Origin: Anaeramoeba flamelloides
Taxonomy: Eukaryota > Metamonada > Anaeramoebidae
DNA: 64,000 nucleotides
Assembly (NCBI GenBank): GCA_027625915.1
Contig: JANTQA010000012.1
Location: forward strand, 6,904,501-6,968,500
Direction of reading: 5' to 3'
Within the stretch, counting starts at the first letter, position 1. Every line of letters starts with the position of its first letter. The notes under the pieces are model-generated. The model worked only from the letters and a program-made list of their open reading frames with translations, was not told the origin of the DNA and did not search any database. Both the position numbers and the translations under genes were made by a program. Positions 8,646 to 21,800 of the stretch are shown one piece after another.

Positions 8646-11540
8646 ATGGAAAATCAATTTGTAAGGGATCAAAATGATAAAATCAAAATAAAAACCAAAA
8701 AACCTTTTTCTTTCGACACAAATGAAAATAATGAGATCCAAGAATTATTAAAGTCAAAAACTATGAAAAAAGAAAATAAAAAAAAAATATTAGCTTTACA
8801 AGAAGATAGCAAAACCTTTTTTTCAAAAAGTCCAAACTGTTTGTTGGGTGGCGACACAAAACACCAAATCGAAAATAAGAACAAGACAAAAAAATCAAAA
8901 TTGAAGGATTTAAAAAATAGGTTACATGAAGAAGAGTTAAGGCTTCAAAGACTTGAAGAAACAATTCAGAATGCCAAAAATTTAGTGCTATTAAAAGAAA
9001 CACAATTACGCAACTACCAAACAAAGGTAAAAGAAGATTTGCCATCCAACCATTGGCAGTTATTTTCGAATCAAAAGAAAGTAAATTTGGAATGTATTGA
9101 ATACAAATGTAATTCGGATTATTTTAACAAAAGTAAATTCAATGACGAGTTTAAGAAATTCCAAAAGAAAGAAACAGAAAATAGGAAATTAAATGTTCTC
9201 GAAACTTTTTTCTTTATAAATTATTATGATAACTGGAATCATATTTCAATCCAAGATCTTAGAAATCAAACCTCAAGTAAATTAGGAGAATTGTCAAACC
9301 AATTTAAGCAATCTTGGGATTACGCAAGAACTTTAACAAACATGGGAGGAATTGTTGAAACGGTATACCTAATAAACCCAAAAACAGATCAAAAAAAAAT
9401 TCAATTGGTAATGAATTGTGAATCGATTAAATTTCAAAAGTGTTCAAAAAATGATAAAAAAAACATCAACCACAACCGTGAAAAAGATAAATTTAAAGAA
9501 AAAGATCAAAAGTTAATTTTTGTTTCAAAATGGGGAACTCATTTGAAATTATTCCGTAATTCGAAAAAGTTAAATAATTTGTATTTTAAGGACGAAAAAA
9601 ATCAAAATTTTATCTCGATTTCATTTAATTTACAATATACAAGGAGAATTATTGTATTTTGTTTTTTAATCTTTAACTATTCAATTCAAAAACCAAATTA
9701 TAATCAGAACAAATCAAAAATTAATCAGAATAATTGCTCTAAAAAATTAGCAAGTAAAGAAATAAAAAATTACAAAACTGATAAATCTACAATCCCACAA
9801 CAATTTTCAAAATATTGTGAGTCTTGGAATATATTATTTCAAAAATTTCTTGATAAAAAAAAAGATTTAAATCCAAAAGACAAAGAAAATGAATATGAAA
9901 ATGAAAAAGAAAATGAAAATGAAAATGAAAAAGATAATGAAAAAGAAAAAAAATATGAAAAAGAAAAAGAAAAAGAAAAAGAAAATGGAGTTGATAATAA
10001 ACTTAGCCGTACAAAAGAACCGAAAAAGGGAAATAAAGTGGAATTTAATTTCAAAAAAGTCGATAATATTGCTGATTTAGAATTTGTTGCATTAAAATAT
10101 TCTTTAAAAAGTTATTGGGAAAATTCTCTTGTTGTGTTTCCGGTTGGCCTTTATATAATAAACGAATCCTCTTTAATACCTGGGTGGGTTAAACTTGATT
10201 TGGATAAGGTCTCGTTTGGGATCATGGATTCAAATAAACTTGAGGAAACCATTCTTTTTGATGATAATTTTAAAATTAAACCATCCAAAGGCGATTCCAA
10301 AATTCTAAAGATCCATGGAAATTATAAAGGCCATGCAAAGAGTAAAAACAATCTATACCAGGAATTAAAAAAAATAAGCTTTGTTGCAAACTCTGATAAA
10401 GATTGTGAATTAATAATGATCACAATCAAATTTTTTTCAGAAAGAAAAAATTGCCAATTACAAAACTGTAATTTTTCTCAAATTTTTTCAAAAACGATAA
10501 AAGCACTCAAGAAATATAAATTAAAAATTCTCTGTAACACTAATTGCGATATCAATGGAGCAAATGATTGTCTTCTTCAAAATGATCAAAAGCCTTACCA
10601 AAAGGAAAATACATTAGATACCAAAGAACATGAAATTAACACACTTTTTCCAAAAATGGAAAACAAAAAGAAAAGAAATACAATCGAAAAGAATGTTTTA
10701 CAATTGCCAAATAATAATAAAAAAATTCAACAAAATCTTGAGATAAAATATTTCACTGAGATGGAAATTATACCACAACCACCGCCAATGCTAATAAACG
10801 AGCAATATTTTGATTACAATTCAGAATCGGAAAATGAAAAAAAAAATTTTTTGGAAATTGGTACCAGTCCAGATACAAGTTCCGAAATTGAGACTGGTGA
10901 CGATCAATCACAATATCCCAACAATAATAAAGACTATGCAATAGAATCTGAATGCAAATCCGAATCTGAACCCCAAACACTAACAGAAAATGAATCCGAA
11001 TCTAAGCCTGAATCCGAATCTGAAAACGGATCTGAATATACATCCGAATCAGAGCCCGAACCAGAATCTGAATCAGAATCTGAATCCGAATCTGAATCTG
11101 AATCTGGGCCTGGGTCTGGATCTGGATCTGGATCTGGTGTGGAATCATTACCCTCTTCAAATTCAAATAAAAACTCAAGCTTTCATTCGAGTGTATGTTC
11201 AAGCAATAATGTTGATGTTGGATCAGGTACCGATACAGATTCCAATTGTGATTTACATTCTTTCCCCTCTTCTAGCTCTGAACCTGAATCGGGTTCTAGT
11301 ACTTTTCCTGAATCCGAATCCGAATCCAAATCCGATTTGGATTCAAATTCGATCACAAATCAAACCTTTGTTTTTAATAATAAAAGAGAAAAAGAAAGGA
11401 AAAGGGAAAAGAAAAAAATAATTACAGAGAATAATTTTGAAAATGACAACAATAATATTTTACCCACTTCAAAAAATGCAACTTCCACTGTTAATTCAAA
11501 AAAGAAAAACAAGAAGATTCTATCTAAAAAAAAACATTGA
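8646..11540 (+). CDS. 964-residue protein: coiled coil, Ser/Glu acidic tail
   Basis: One intronless frame from ATG (after a T-rich leader) to TGA at 11538, with AATAAA at 11542 and again at 11571. Residues about 80-135 form a charged coiled coil ([16 protein letters not shown]). Residues about 150-390 and 480-660 are the only ordinary-complexity parts, containing Trp and Cys (for example [10 protein letters not shown] and [10 protein letters not shown]). Between them lies a Lys/Glu/Asn repeat (about 413-445). Residues about 720-915 are an acidic Ser-Glu repeat that turns briefly into Gly-Ser units, and the last 50 residues are basic. The acidic-then-basic tail resembles chromatin or nucleolar proteins in composition only. 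I recognise no domain. The repeat DNA has a 6-bp period, so its length is likely to vary between strains. Confidence 0.75.
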   Translation: MENQFVRDQNDKIKIKTKKPFSFDTNENNEIQELLKSKTMKKENKKKILALQEDSKTFFSKSPNCLLGGDTKHQIENKNKTKKSKLKDLKNRLHEEELRLQRLEETIQNAKNLVLLKETQLRNYQTKVKEDLPSNHWQLFSNQKKVNLECIEYKCNSDYFNKSKFNDEFKKFQKKETENRKLNVLETFFFINYYDNWNHISIQDLRNQTSSKLGELSNQFKQSWDYARTLTNMGGIVETVYLINPKTDQKKIQLVMNCESIKFQKCSKNDKKNINHNREKDKFKEKDQKLIFVSKWGTHLKLFRNSKKLNNLYFKDEKNQNFISISFNLQYTRRIIVFCFLIFNYSIQKPNYNQNKSKINQNNCSKKLASKEIKNYKTDKSTIPQQFSKYCESWNILFQKFLDKKKDLNPKDKENEYENEKENENENEKDNEKEKKYEKEKEKEKENGVDNKLSRTKEPKKGNKVEFNFKKVDNIADLEFVALKYSLKSYWENSLVVFPVGLYIINESSLIPGWVKLDLDKVSFGIMDSNKLEETILFDDNFKIKPSKGDSKILKIHGNYKGHAKSKNNLYQELKKISFVANSDKDCELIMITIKFFSERKNCQLQNCNFSQIFSKTIKALKKYKLKILCNTNCDINGANDCLLQNDQKPYQKENTLDTKEHEINTLFPKMENKKKRNTIEKNVLQLPNNNKKIQQNLEIKYFTEMEIIPQPPPMLINEQYFDYNSESENEKKNFLEIGTSPDTSSEIETGDDQSQYPNNNKDYAIESECKSESEPQTLTENESESKPESESENGSEYTSESEPEPESESESESESESESGPGSGSGSGSGVESLPSSNSNKNSSFHSSVCSSNNVDVGSGTDTDSNCDLHSFPSSSSEPESGSSTFPESESESKSDLDSNSITNQTFVFNNKREKERKREKKKIITENNFENDNNNILPTSKNATSTVNSKKKNKKILSKKKH

Positions 11541-11914
11541 TAATAAATAATTTTTTTACTTCTGTATAATAATAAAATTTTTCATATCTTAAGATTTTTT
11601 TGGGCTTGTTTTTGAGTATTCTAAAATTTAAAAATCATTAATATCATTTAATTATTTTTTTCAAAAATTATCCTTTTTGAAAATGTGAATTAAAATTAAT
11701 CAAATTTAAGGATTAGTCGAATTTTATGGTTAGTGAATACTATTTTTCCACCTAGTAACATATTTATAGACTTAAAAGAAACTTGATCTCAGGGATCTTG
11801 CTAACTTGAAAAATTTAGGTTTTTTTTGGAAAATTTTGAGTTGGTCAAAAAACAATTATCCTTCATCAAATCCAAATTATTCTCAACAAATTTTGAAGAA
11901 AAAAATTTCATGAG

Positions 11915-12003
11915 GAAAATGTCACTCCACTTTCTTTTTTAGTATGTAAGTGTGTAGCGAGAGAGTATAAATATACTTGAAAAGAAAGTAGAGTGGCATT
12001 TTC
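11915..12003. repeat. 24-bp hairpin with 41-bp loop
   Basis: GAAAATGTCACTCCACTTTC at 11915 pairs with GAAAGTAGAGTGGCATTTTC ending at 12003, with two mismatches. It lies 375 bp behind the preceding stop codon. It may be a small MITE or an RNA structure; nothing decides this. Confidence 0.6.
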
Positions 12004-12292
12004 TTAATATCAAAAAAAATAGCTTTTTAGTTTTTCCTTGTTTTGTTCGGGAAATTCAAAAAGTTTTTGGATCAATAAATGATTTTCAAGTAAAATCTAA
12101 AAAATCCCAAAAATTCCAAAAATTGCAATATTTTGACTTTTCCTCAATCCATTGTCTTTTAAAGCTTTTTTTCTGTTTATAGTATTTTATTTCAACCCTC
12201 ACAGAGCATAAAATTCCAATAGTCCTTAATGATAAAGAAAATGATGTTTCTTCATAAAAATATCACAACAAAAATTAGAAATTTGGGGAAGT

Positions 12293-12660
12293 GTCGTAGA
12301 GTTCCTTAAGTGTGTTAGACCACCGTCAAGTGCCTAGGTTTTCCGGGATTCATAAGAATATAGAGAAATCAAAGATTTAACCCAATTCTTTTGAATTATG
12401 GAAAAACTAACTGTGTTTTTTTTTTTTAATTTCTCAAATCAAAAAAAACCTAATTGCCGTTTTTTTTTTTTGATTTAAGAAATTAAAAAAAAACTAAATG
12501 TGCATTTCTTGAATTTTCTCATTTATTCTGAAAATCCGTTGATGGTCAAAATAAAAAGAAAAATCAAGAAAACCTTACAACCATTTTCTAGATTCTAAAA
12601 GAATATCGAAAAATCAAAGATTTTACTGAATTCCTATCATTTCTGAAAAAGCTAATTGTT
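12293..12660. repeat. CCTAGG fold-back repeat, two members
   Basis: The first member (12293-12412) has TGTCGTAGAGTTCC, AAGTGCCTAGGTTTTCC, then a palindrome around AAAGAATA...CCAATTCTTTTGAATT. The second (about 12565-12650) repeats the palindromic half. See the members at 15.3, 17.7, 38.5, 44.4 and 57.3 kb. Confidence 0.6.
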
Positions 12661-13049
12661 TTAAGAGGAAAGTAGTTCCCCCCCCCCTCAAAATAAAAAA
12701 AATAAAAGAGATCATTTTCTCTAAATTACTTTTCAAGAAAAAAGATCCTAATCCTTTTCGTTTTAGATTTTTGGATCAATTAGAAAAAATATAAATTTAC
12801 AAAATATTGTGATTTTTTTCATATAATCTCACTTTTAGTAATTTATGAGGAGTTTTTATGAATATATAAACTTGGGAATTTAATCTCATTATAAAAATCC
12901 ATGAAAAATAAATCAAATAACCAATCCTTAAATATCAGAAAAAAAACGATTGTTTATATATTTCCAAATATTCATAAACTTTCTGGAAATTAAAAAGATT
13001 TTTTAATATTCTTATCCCAATATCAAGAATAGAAATAATTTTTTTTTAT

Positions 13050-13430
13050 AAAATCAGTTGATTGATAATATTTATTAATTTTGTTCAACAATTCTAAAAT
13101 ACAGATCTTTTACTAACTGCTTAAATAGATATTACTATTTAATCAATAAAAATTTAAAAATAAATTTTGTCCTTTATATTTAAAATATGAACTTAAAAGA
13201 AAATATAGAAAATATTGATCACTTTTTATGGGCATGTTCTTTCCTATGAAAATGATAGATTAATATTTCATAACAAATTAAAAAAAAATAAATCTTCATG
13301 AATTAATTTTAAATCAAGACAGTTTGAAACGATTTTCATTAATTAATAATCGTGAAATCTCTGATTTTAAGCTCAAATTTCTGAAGGGGGATTTAAGTAA
13401 AAGGGCTACTAGAGTGTAATTTAAACTTCT
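13050..13430 (-). repeat. Repeat A, inverted copy
   Basis: The reverse complement of this block matches 16752-16840 and then 17340-17600, and its end also matches 54668-54810. It gives the uninterrupted form of the repeat and so shows where the 16.8-kb copy was split. Shared phrases include AGAGTGTAATTT, TTGATTTAAAATTAATTC and TGATCAATATTTTCT. Confidence 0.6.
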
Positions 13431-14954
13431 TTGAGAATAAAAAAAAAATATTTATTAATTTTTTTATTATATATATTTATTTCAATTCTTTTTATTTAGA
13501 TGAAAATTTTTGAAGAATTCAGAAATAATAATAAATTCTATCAATACTTTTTATTTTTTGTGTTATTACAAACTAACTGATATTTTAAGATTGGGCTATT
13601 ATTTATTGATAAAAAATAATCAAATTAAAAATATTTCCCTTTATGGTTATATAATATCTTATAAAGGTTTTAAAAAATTATTCAGGAAGAATTTTTAATT
13701 TGAGGGTTTCGTTGTTTTTAGGATTATTTTTTATTCTCAAAAAAGAAAAAATTAACGTGAACAGTTCTTTTCAATCAAAAACATTTATATTTTTAACAAG
13801 TTCAAGTTATTTATTGATTTTTTTTTTGTAAAATAGTAGATTTTTGATACTGTGCTATTTCGGAACTAGGTGGTTTTATTTTTAAAGTGCATTTTTGTAC
13901 TCCTTCTACAAACAATAAGATTTCATTCTTCTTTCAAAGGAAATTTTTTTTTTTGAAATAATTAGGAAATAAACTTTATTTCAAAATCATTACCATATTT
14001 AAAATAAAATTTTGAAAATAAATATTTTTATAAATTGAAGTTATCTATTATAATAAAAAAAATTACTCTATTAGTATTCACTTCTATACACTAGAAATAT
14101 ATGTTTTTCTTCTAATGAAAAATAAATAAAAAAAAAATTAAAAAAATAAATACAATTAAGTTATTTATTATGAAATTTAGTTTCTGTTTCATTTGAAACA
14201 TTTTTTATAAGAGAGAAAATATAGATCGAATTTTGAAAAAACATTAATTATTTTCTAAAAATAGAATTTAAAAGAAAACTTGGTTTTGATAGTAACCATA
14301 TTTTTACTTGGTTTTTTCAATTTCAAGATGAATTAAATTAATTGTACATTTGTTATTTTATTTAAGAGAAGATTCTGTCGTTTATTTGTACTTTAAATAA
14401 ATTAAAAATTGAAAGAATATGTGTTTGTCAAATAGATACTCTTTCTCCTTTAATGTTTGGATTTAAAAACCATTTCTTATTTGAAAAAAAAAAATAAAAA
14501 TTTTAATTCATCATGTTTAGAAGTTTGAATGATGTCTTAATTTTAATAATGGATGACTATTCAGTAAATCTTTAAAAAGTTAATAACAATATACAAAATG
14601 AAACAAGAATATTGAAAGAACATAAATACTGATAAGAATGTTTAAATCAAACCAATTATCTGAAAATAAAATATTTAAGAATTTGGCTTTTTAAAGATAA
14701 ATATATAAAAAAAAAATTTAATCAGGTAAAAGATAATTATAAAAAATTAAAACTTATTTTTAACCAAAAAATAAAATCTAATGGAGTAAAACTACAAATG
14801 TTTTAATCTATATTTATTAGTCTACTATTTTATGGCCTAGTTATTTTTAGTCCAATCCAAAAAGATTTCTACTAGATAGATGTAAGGATAAATAAAAAAG
14901 TTTTCATAACTTTTTAAAATTTGAGATACATCCCCTAAGAATTATTTAAAAAAC

Positions 14955-15100
14955 CAAAACAAAATAGATCAAGTTAGAATTTCAATCTATAATAGAAGAT
15001 ATAAACTTGGAAAGAAATTCATGGTTTGGAACATATATCAGAATTATTAAAGTTTTCAAAAAAAGATAAAAAAGAGAGAAAAAGATTAATTTAGAAATAA
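14955..15100 (+). repeat. Dispersed repeat, partner at 31683-31830
   Basis: Both copies carry TAGAATTTCAAT or CAGAATTTCAAT, AGAAGATATAAACT, AAAGAAATTC, GGAAC.TATAT and TAAAGTTTTCAAAAAAA in the same order. Nature unknown. Confidence 0.45.
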
Positions 15101-15329
15101 ACAACTTAAAATTATTAATAAACAATGTTAATGATTTTAGAGAAAAAGAATCAAGAAATAGATCTGGATGGAAAGGTCAGGAATAGTATAAAAATTATTA
15201 GGTATATTCAATAACAACTAACAGTTGTATAATAGAGCACCAACCAAGTTTCGGAGAGAGTCTTGGTTTTTTATTCATTCTTGTTTTGATAATTGATTGA
15301 TTTGTTAATCAAAACCAAAAACCTCAAGA

Positions 15330-15425
15330 AAACCTAACTCTGCTTCTCCAGAATTTAAAAGAATAGAAGTAAAATTAAAGATTTCTCTCAATTCTTTTAA
15401 ATTCCAGAAAACCTAATGCATGAAA
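15330..15425. repeat. CCTAGG-family fold-back repeat member
   Basis: Contains AAAACCTAACTCTGC, CCAGAATTTAAAAGAATAG and the mirrored CAATTCTTTTAAATTCCAG, the palindromic half of the family. Confidence 0.55.
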
Positions 15426-15800
15426 GAGAAAATTTGTTACCTCCAAAAGAATAAAAAAAATTACCATTTGAAAACAAATAAATTTAAAAGTCTTTAAATC
15501 TTATAACCAAACAAATAAGGATAATCTGTAGTTTAAGAACACTTTTGGTATTCTTTAAACACCAACACTACTCTTTGCAATGTTTGTAAAAACAGCAAAA
15601 TGAAGACATGCTAAAAATCAAAAGTTATTTTTTTATTTTTGAACTTTCACAAATAAGAAAATTCTGGGTGTTTCTGATATTTTTTAAATTTGTCACAAAC
15701 TGGTTTGGTTCTTTAGAATTAGACTTGAAAAAAAAACTTGACCCAGATCCAAGTTTAAAACAGAACAAAGACCTTTTACCAATATTTTTTTTTTTTGATA

Positions 15801-18800
15801 ATGGTGTTGGAAGGGTTTGTCTCGAAACTATTAAATCAGTACTTGGGCGATTTCATACACATTTCAAAAGATCAATTAAAAATTGGGCTGCTCAAAGGTG
15901 CTATTGAATTCCGCAATTTACAAGTCAAGGAAGATTGCCTGGATTTTTTGGGGTTTCCAATCTCGGTAAAAATTGGGTTCATCCATCTCTTAAAGCTAAA
16001 CATCCCATGGAAGAATTTAAATACAAAGCGATCTGTATTAGAGATTGACAAAATGTTTATTATTACAATCCCAAAGAAGATCGAGAATTATGATCCCATG
16101 CAAAAGAGAGCAAAAGATTATCGAAAAAAATTACATAAACTCAAGGTAAATCTTTTTTATTTTTCAAGAATTCTTTTTGAGCCAAAGAAATTTAACCAAA
16201 AACAAAAGTTAAAAGACCGTTTCGAATCGGGGGTTATTCAGTAAATTTTCTTTTTTGCTAGAGCGCTTACAGCAACCACAAATTTTTTTTTTTTTTTTTT
16301 TTTGAAAATTGTTCTCTTTTTTCTTCATATTTATTTTTAAATTTCTGAAACAAAAAGAAAAAAAAGATCCTTTTCTTCTTTGTTCTTGATAACAAAATTT
16401 TTTGAACCAAAATTTAATTAGTTAAATGGTAATAAAATTCGGTTTTACTCATTGACTTTCTCGAAAAAACCGTGAATGCAATTTGGTTTTTCTGAAATAT
16501 CATTTTTTTTTATCCTTTTTTCTGTAATAAACTCTTTGTAGGTTTCCAAGAAAAATAATCAAATGATTTTAATTAAGGGTTTGTTTAAATTATGTATTCA
16601 TTTAAAAAAGAACTCAATCTTAGATAACCCATTCATGAAAAAAACAATAATTTTGTAAAAAACAAATTGAAAATTTATTTTGATCGAAAATTACTTTTTC
16701 AATATCGAAAAAAAGTTAGTTTTTTTTTTTTTTTTGTTTGTTTTATTGAATGAGTGTAAATTACACTCTAGGTGCCCGTAGACTTAAACCCTCTTTTATG
16801 AAATTCAAGAGTAAAATCATAGATTTCACTATTATTAATTAACGTAGTGAAAAAAATCCCTGATATGAAAAAAATACTTGACAAGATTTTTAATTGTGAA
16901 TATTCGGAAATCTGAAGTGAAATTTCAATTATTTTCAATCAAATCCTTTTTATAAATAATTAGATTTTTTATGAAATAAGTAATAAACCTACCTAAAGTT
17001 CATTAAAGTAAGGTGTCTATAGAATACTCAAGTAATTGTTTGATAACATAAATAGATCAACTTTTTTTGAAAAATGATCGAGTTTTATAGAGGTTTGCTT
17101 GAGTTTGGAAAATGATAATTTTTATTCTTGTTTTTTGATTGATTGAATGATGTTTTGAACATGTCTAATTTCATTAATCATCATTCTAATAAGTGGACGA
17201 GTTATAATTTTTAAAGTTTTATTCTTCAAAAAAAAGGATTTGATTAGACATAAAAGAAAGTACACAACAATTTTTCTAATATTCACAATTAAAAATCTTT
17301 ATTGGGATTTTTTTCATCTCGGTTATTTTTTTCACTACTATAATGCAAATAATTTCAAACTTTCTTGATTTAAAATTAATTCATTAAGATTTACTTCTTT
17401 TAATTTTTTTTCAAATATTAATCCATCATTTTTATAGTAAGAGTACCCATAAAAAATGATCAATATTTTCTATTATTTCCTTATGTTTATTTTAAACATA
17501 AAGGACAAAAATTATTTGAATTTTTATTCATTAAATAATAATATCTATAAAAGTAAGTTACTAAATGAACTGAATTTTTAAAATTGTTGAACTTGAGGGA
17601 AAACTTAAATATCTTTGATTTGTAAATAATGAATTTTACTCTTCGAAATTGTGGTATGTTTTTGAGGAGTGTCATAGAGTTCCGTTAAGTGCTGTCAAGT
17701 GTCGTCAAGTGCCGTAGAGTGCCTAGGTTTTCTTGAGGTTTTCTGTTTTATCTGTGAAGTGTTCTAGGGTTTTTTTACTTTTAGAAATAAACCGAAAATT
17801 TATTAAAATTTTCGGTTTATTTCTAAAAGTAAAAAAAACCGAACGAAAATCTTTTGATTTTTTAAATAAATCGAAAACTCAAAAAAACCTAACGAAAATC
17901 TATCGATTTTACAAATAAACAGAAAACTCAAGAAAACCTAACGGCGCTTTTTTTTGATTTAAGCAATTAAAAGAAAATTTCAAAAATTTTCTTTTTGATT
18001 CTCAAAAAAACCAAAAGAAAAACAATTGATTTCAAAAATAAAATTCGTAGAGAAAACTCAAAAAAACCTAGAACACTTCACAAAAAAACAGAAAAATCAA
18101 AAAAAAGCTAACTGCGGTTTTTTAGAATTGAAAATAGTAGAGTAAAATCAAAGATTTAACTCAATTCTTTTAAATTAAAAAAAATATTGAGTTCAACACT
18201 TATTGTTAAATTATATTCTTGAAGGAATTTTTTTGGAATAGTTTTTTCCACAAAATAAAAGTACAAAAAAATCATAACAAACATTAACCAAAATTACGAA
18301 GATTTTTAATTTGAGATCAAATAACTTTTTTACTATCTGAAACTTGGAATATTTGGAAATTTATAAAGGTGTAACTACTAATAAACCCCATTCCAAAAAT
18401 TTGGAAACACCAAAAATATAAAATATACGAGAAAAAAAAAAAAAAATCTCAATTTGTTATATTTTCTCGGATTTATTGTTAAGAACTAAGTGTTCAACAC
18501 TTAATCTTATAAAGAGAGAATTTTGAAGTGACTAAATTCGTGTCTCCTAATTCAAAGAGTATCTAAAATATACACAGTCAATCGAAGAATTTGGAACTTA
18601 ATTTAGTTTTCTAAAATATCATAAAGAGTCTAATAAAAGAAAATAAAAAGAAACAAAAGAGAGAGAGAAAAGAAAAAAAAGACATTAATTCTTGTTGGAA
18701 AAAATCAAAGTATAAAAAATAATTGATATGAGAAAATATAATCATTTTAATCCTTATGAATTTTTGCGTGTTCGTGATTAGGGGATTATTTGGATTTGAG

Positions 18801-21800
18801 ATCCTTTTTTCTTAATGACGTGTTGAGTCATATTGGTCAAGAAATATTCTATTGTAATTTCATAGATTGCTTTAATGTTCATTTTTCTCATTAATTCATT
18901 AGTATCCTGTTTGGTTATTATATTGAAGTCAAAAATTGTTGGCTTTTTTGGTTTTTTATCCATTGTCTTCGAGTTTTCTCATATCCCCTCCCATATAAAG
19001 TGGTTTACATCATCAATTTTCTTTTTACAGCAGAATGGGGATATCTTGGAATCTAACAAAATTTTATCCATCTGTAAGTGTACCTATTTAATCCATTTGA
19101 GAAGGATTTTAGTTTGAATATTGTTGTTGATGACTTCCAGTTTAGGTATGACTGTTTGTATTTGAAATTTTCTGTGGATTGATTGATATGAAGATATTTT
19201 TTCAATTTCCAGTTTTCTTCGCCTTGTGATGAATCAACTTTTGTCATTTATGTATTTGATATGTTCCTCATGGAATTTTTTCAATATTTCACCGATCTCC
19301 CTGTTTTCTCAATCAATATTCCAGATTTCATCCATTTTTAGGTCTTTAGCTCGGTGTTCTAACTTTTAAGTATCTCAATTTCTTGATGAAATTGTCTTTT
19401 TCTTTTTAGGATCATATTTCTTGTGAGTTTTGTTCTAGTTTCCCATTTTAGTATATTTGTGGAAGTACCTATTTGTACTTTGATTATTTCCTTTAATTTT
19501 TTTATTGATACAGGTATCAATATCATCGATATCCAATTTGGTTTGATTAAAAATGACTAATCCAAATAGAACTTGAGGTAGAATGACTACTTTAAAAAGT
19601 TGTATTTTAAGTGCATTTGATAGTTTGTCATTTGCGTATATTTATATCTAGAGAAGCTATAATCGGCTTTTTTCAAGTTTTCCTTGATATATGTTTTCTT
19701 GTTGAGCCAAATACCAAGATATTTGATCTCTTTTAGATTCAATTTGTTATTTTTTTCAAAACTGAATATAGAATTACATTTAAGTAACTCAAGGTATTTA
19801 TTTTTTGATAAGTAATCATTTTCATCCAAATAAAAGAAAAATATATAAAACTAAAAAATCAAAAATAATGTACAAAAATTAAATGAAACTAGCTGAACAA
19901 AAAATGCCTAGGTAAATTTGTTGAAATTTCACCAACAATTATTAATCGATCAAATGATTCGATACTATCAACTAATTGTATGTGATTTTTCTATTTAACA
20001 AAACTCAACATCAACCTTCTGTCAATCATCGAAAAAAATTACAGATCTATCGAAACAGATTAGGTAACAGGAAAAAAAGGAAATGAAAACAAAACAAAAA
20101 AGACACAAAATAAAATAGTTTATAAAATCAAAATTATTTCCAAATTGAGTCTAAAGCGTAGTATTGTTATTCTTTCAACTGTTTAAACTATGTCTAAATT
20201 TTTAAAATTTAATTTACATTCAAAAAAATTTAAAAAGAATTTTTAGCACAATTTTTGTTTTGATAAAAATAATTCGACTTTCAAATCATTTTATTTCAAA
20301 GAACTTTCCAAAAATAAACTTTTTTCACAAGGTTTCCATCGCTGATAAACCAAAAAAATTCTATATTCAAATCCCAGTAAAAAAAAAATTCATCAACTGG
20401 GAACTGAACCTAAAAGTTTGAAACCATTTTTTTAAATTTATCAGTATTTTTGAATAATTAATAATCATTTATTATTTAACATACAAAATAAAAAAATAAA
20501 ACAAAATTGTCATAAATATTTATTTTCTATTTTAGCGTTGGGAAGATACTGATTTTGAAAATCTATCAAAAAAATTAAACTTTAAAGTGGAAAATGAGGA
20601 AGAAAACAAAAACAAAAATAAAAATGAGAATAATTTGGAAGATGAAGATTTAGAAGAAGAATCAAAAAAGATAGGATTTAAAAAACGAAAAGGGCAGCAA
20701 GTGAATCGGAATTTTAGTGTCAAGATTAAGGAATTGATTATTCTTTATGAAGATTATATTGATAACATTCCTATTAGATTTGGATTTAAATTAGATCAAT
20801 TAACAATGCAAGCGGTCAACGAAAAATTCGAAAGGGCATTTTTAACCAAAGACACGAAACATTTAAATAAACTTGTACAAGTGAAAAATTTAAGTCTATT
20901 TTGGGATTTATATGTCAAGCCATTTGACGACGGCTTGACTATTGAAAAGACTTTAAAAATGTTAAATGGTGAATTTCAAAGAAGAAAAAATTCATTGAAG
21001 GAAAGACAAAGACCAAAAGTTAGACATCAATATTTATTAAAGCCCATATCCACAGTATTTAAATTAAAGGTTAATAATGATTTATATCAAAATTTGATCG
21101 AACAAAATATTCCAAAAATGGTTTTTTCGATAATTTTACAAAAAATTGATTTTTCAATTGAAAAAATTCATTATCAATTATTTCAAAAAATAATAGAAAA
21201 TTTTAATTGGTATTGGAAATCTACAACTTACCGAAAATATTTAATTCCCAAATATAGGCCTTGTTACCAATCGTCATCTTCACGATCTAATTCAAAATCT
21301 TCCTTAAAAAAACTCAAAAATATGAACAATAATAAAAATCGAAAATCAAAAACAACATTAAATTCAAAAAAAATTGAAACAGAAATAAATCCAAAACTGA
21401 AACAAAAACAAAATCAAAAAACAAAAAAAAAATCAAAAACAAAATCGGAAAAAGAAACAGAAACTATATTAAATCCCAAAACAACAGATACAAAAATTAA
21501 AACAAAAACAGAAAGCAAGAAATCAATAAAACCAAAATCCAAATCCGACATAGAATCAAAATCAAAAACAACAAAAAAATCAAAAAGGAAAATTGAAACA
21601 AAAGGAAATAATAATAAATATTCAAAATCTATTGCAAAACAGTGGTGGAAATTTTCATATCGATGTATAAAAGGAAATTTAGAAGAAAAAAGGCAACGGA
21701 AATTAGAAAAAAATAAATTAGATTATTTTTATTCAGAACAAAAAGAAAGAAAGCTAGAAAGAAATGAATATATCAAATGCTATCAAAAAAAATTAGCATT

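Larger units (their letters stand above)
11541..15800. other. Intergenic stretch with dispersed repeats
   Basis: No gene seen in 4.3 kb. It contains a hairpin at 11915-12003, members of the CCTAGG fold-back family at 12293-12660 and 15330-15425, an inverted repeat-A copy at about 13050-13430 and a dispersed repeat at 14955-15100 shared with 31683-31830. The rest is A/T-rich, with a C10 run near 12680. Confidence 0.5.
16146..20535 (+). other. VPS13 intron 1 (4.4 kb), packed with elements
   Basis: Donor AAG|GTAAAT and acceptor TATTTTAG are in phase with both exons. The intron holds repeat A split by a MITE, a CCTAGG-family block with a 34-bp hairpin, and a mariner-like copy split by an antisense LINE. 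Little unaccounted sequence remains beyond the first 600 bp. Confidence 0.75.

Noticed and set aside
9839-10054. Minus-strand Phe/Ser-repeat frame
   Set aside because: Antisense of the Lys/Glu/Asn repeat of the 964-residue gene.
13510-13698. 62-codon frame
   Set aside because: Ile/Tyr/Asn/Lys composition expected by chance from A/T-rich sequence; beside repeat A.
15608-15907. 99-codon frame overlapping VPS13 exon 1
   Set aside because: Different frame from the clear VPS13 N-terminus; its tail is exon 1 read out of frame.
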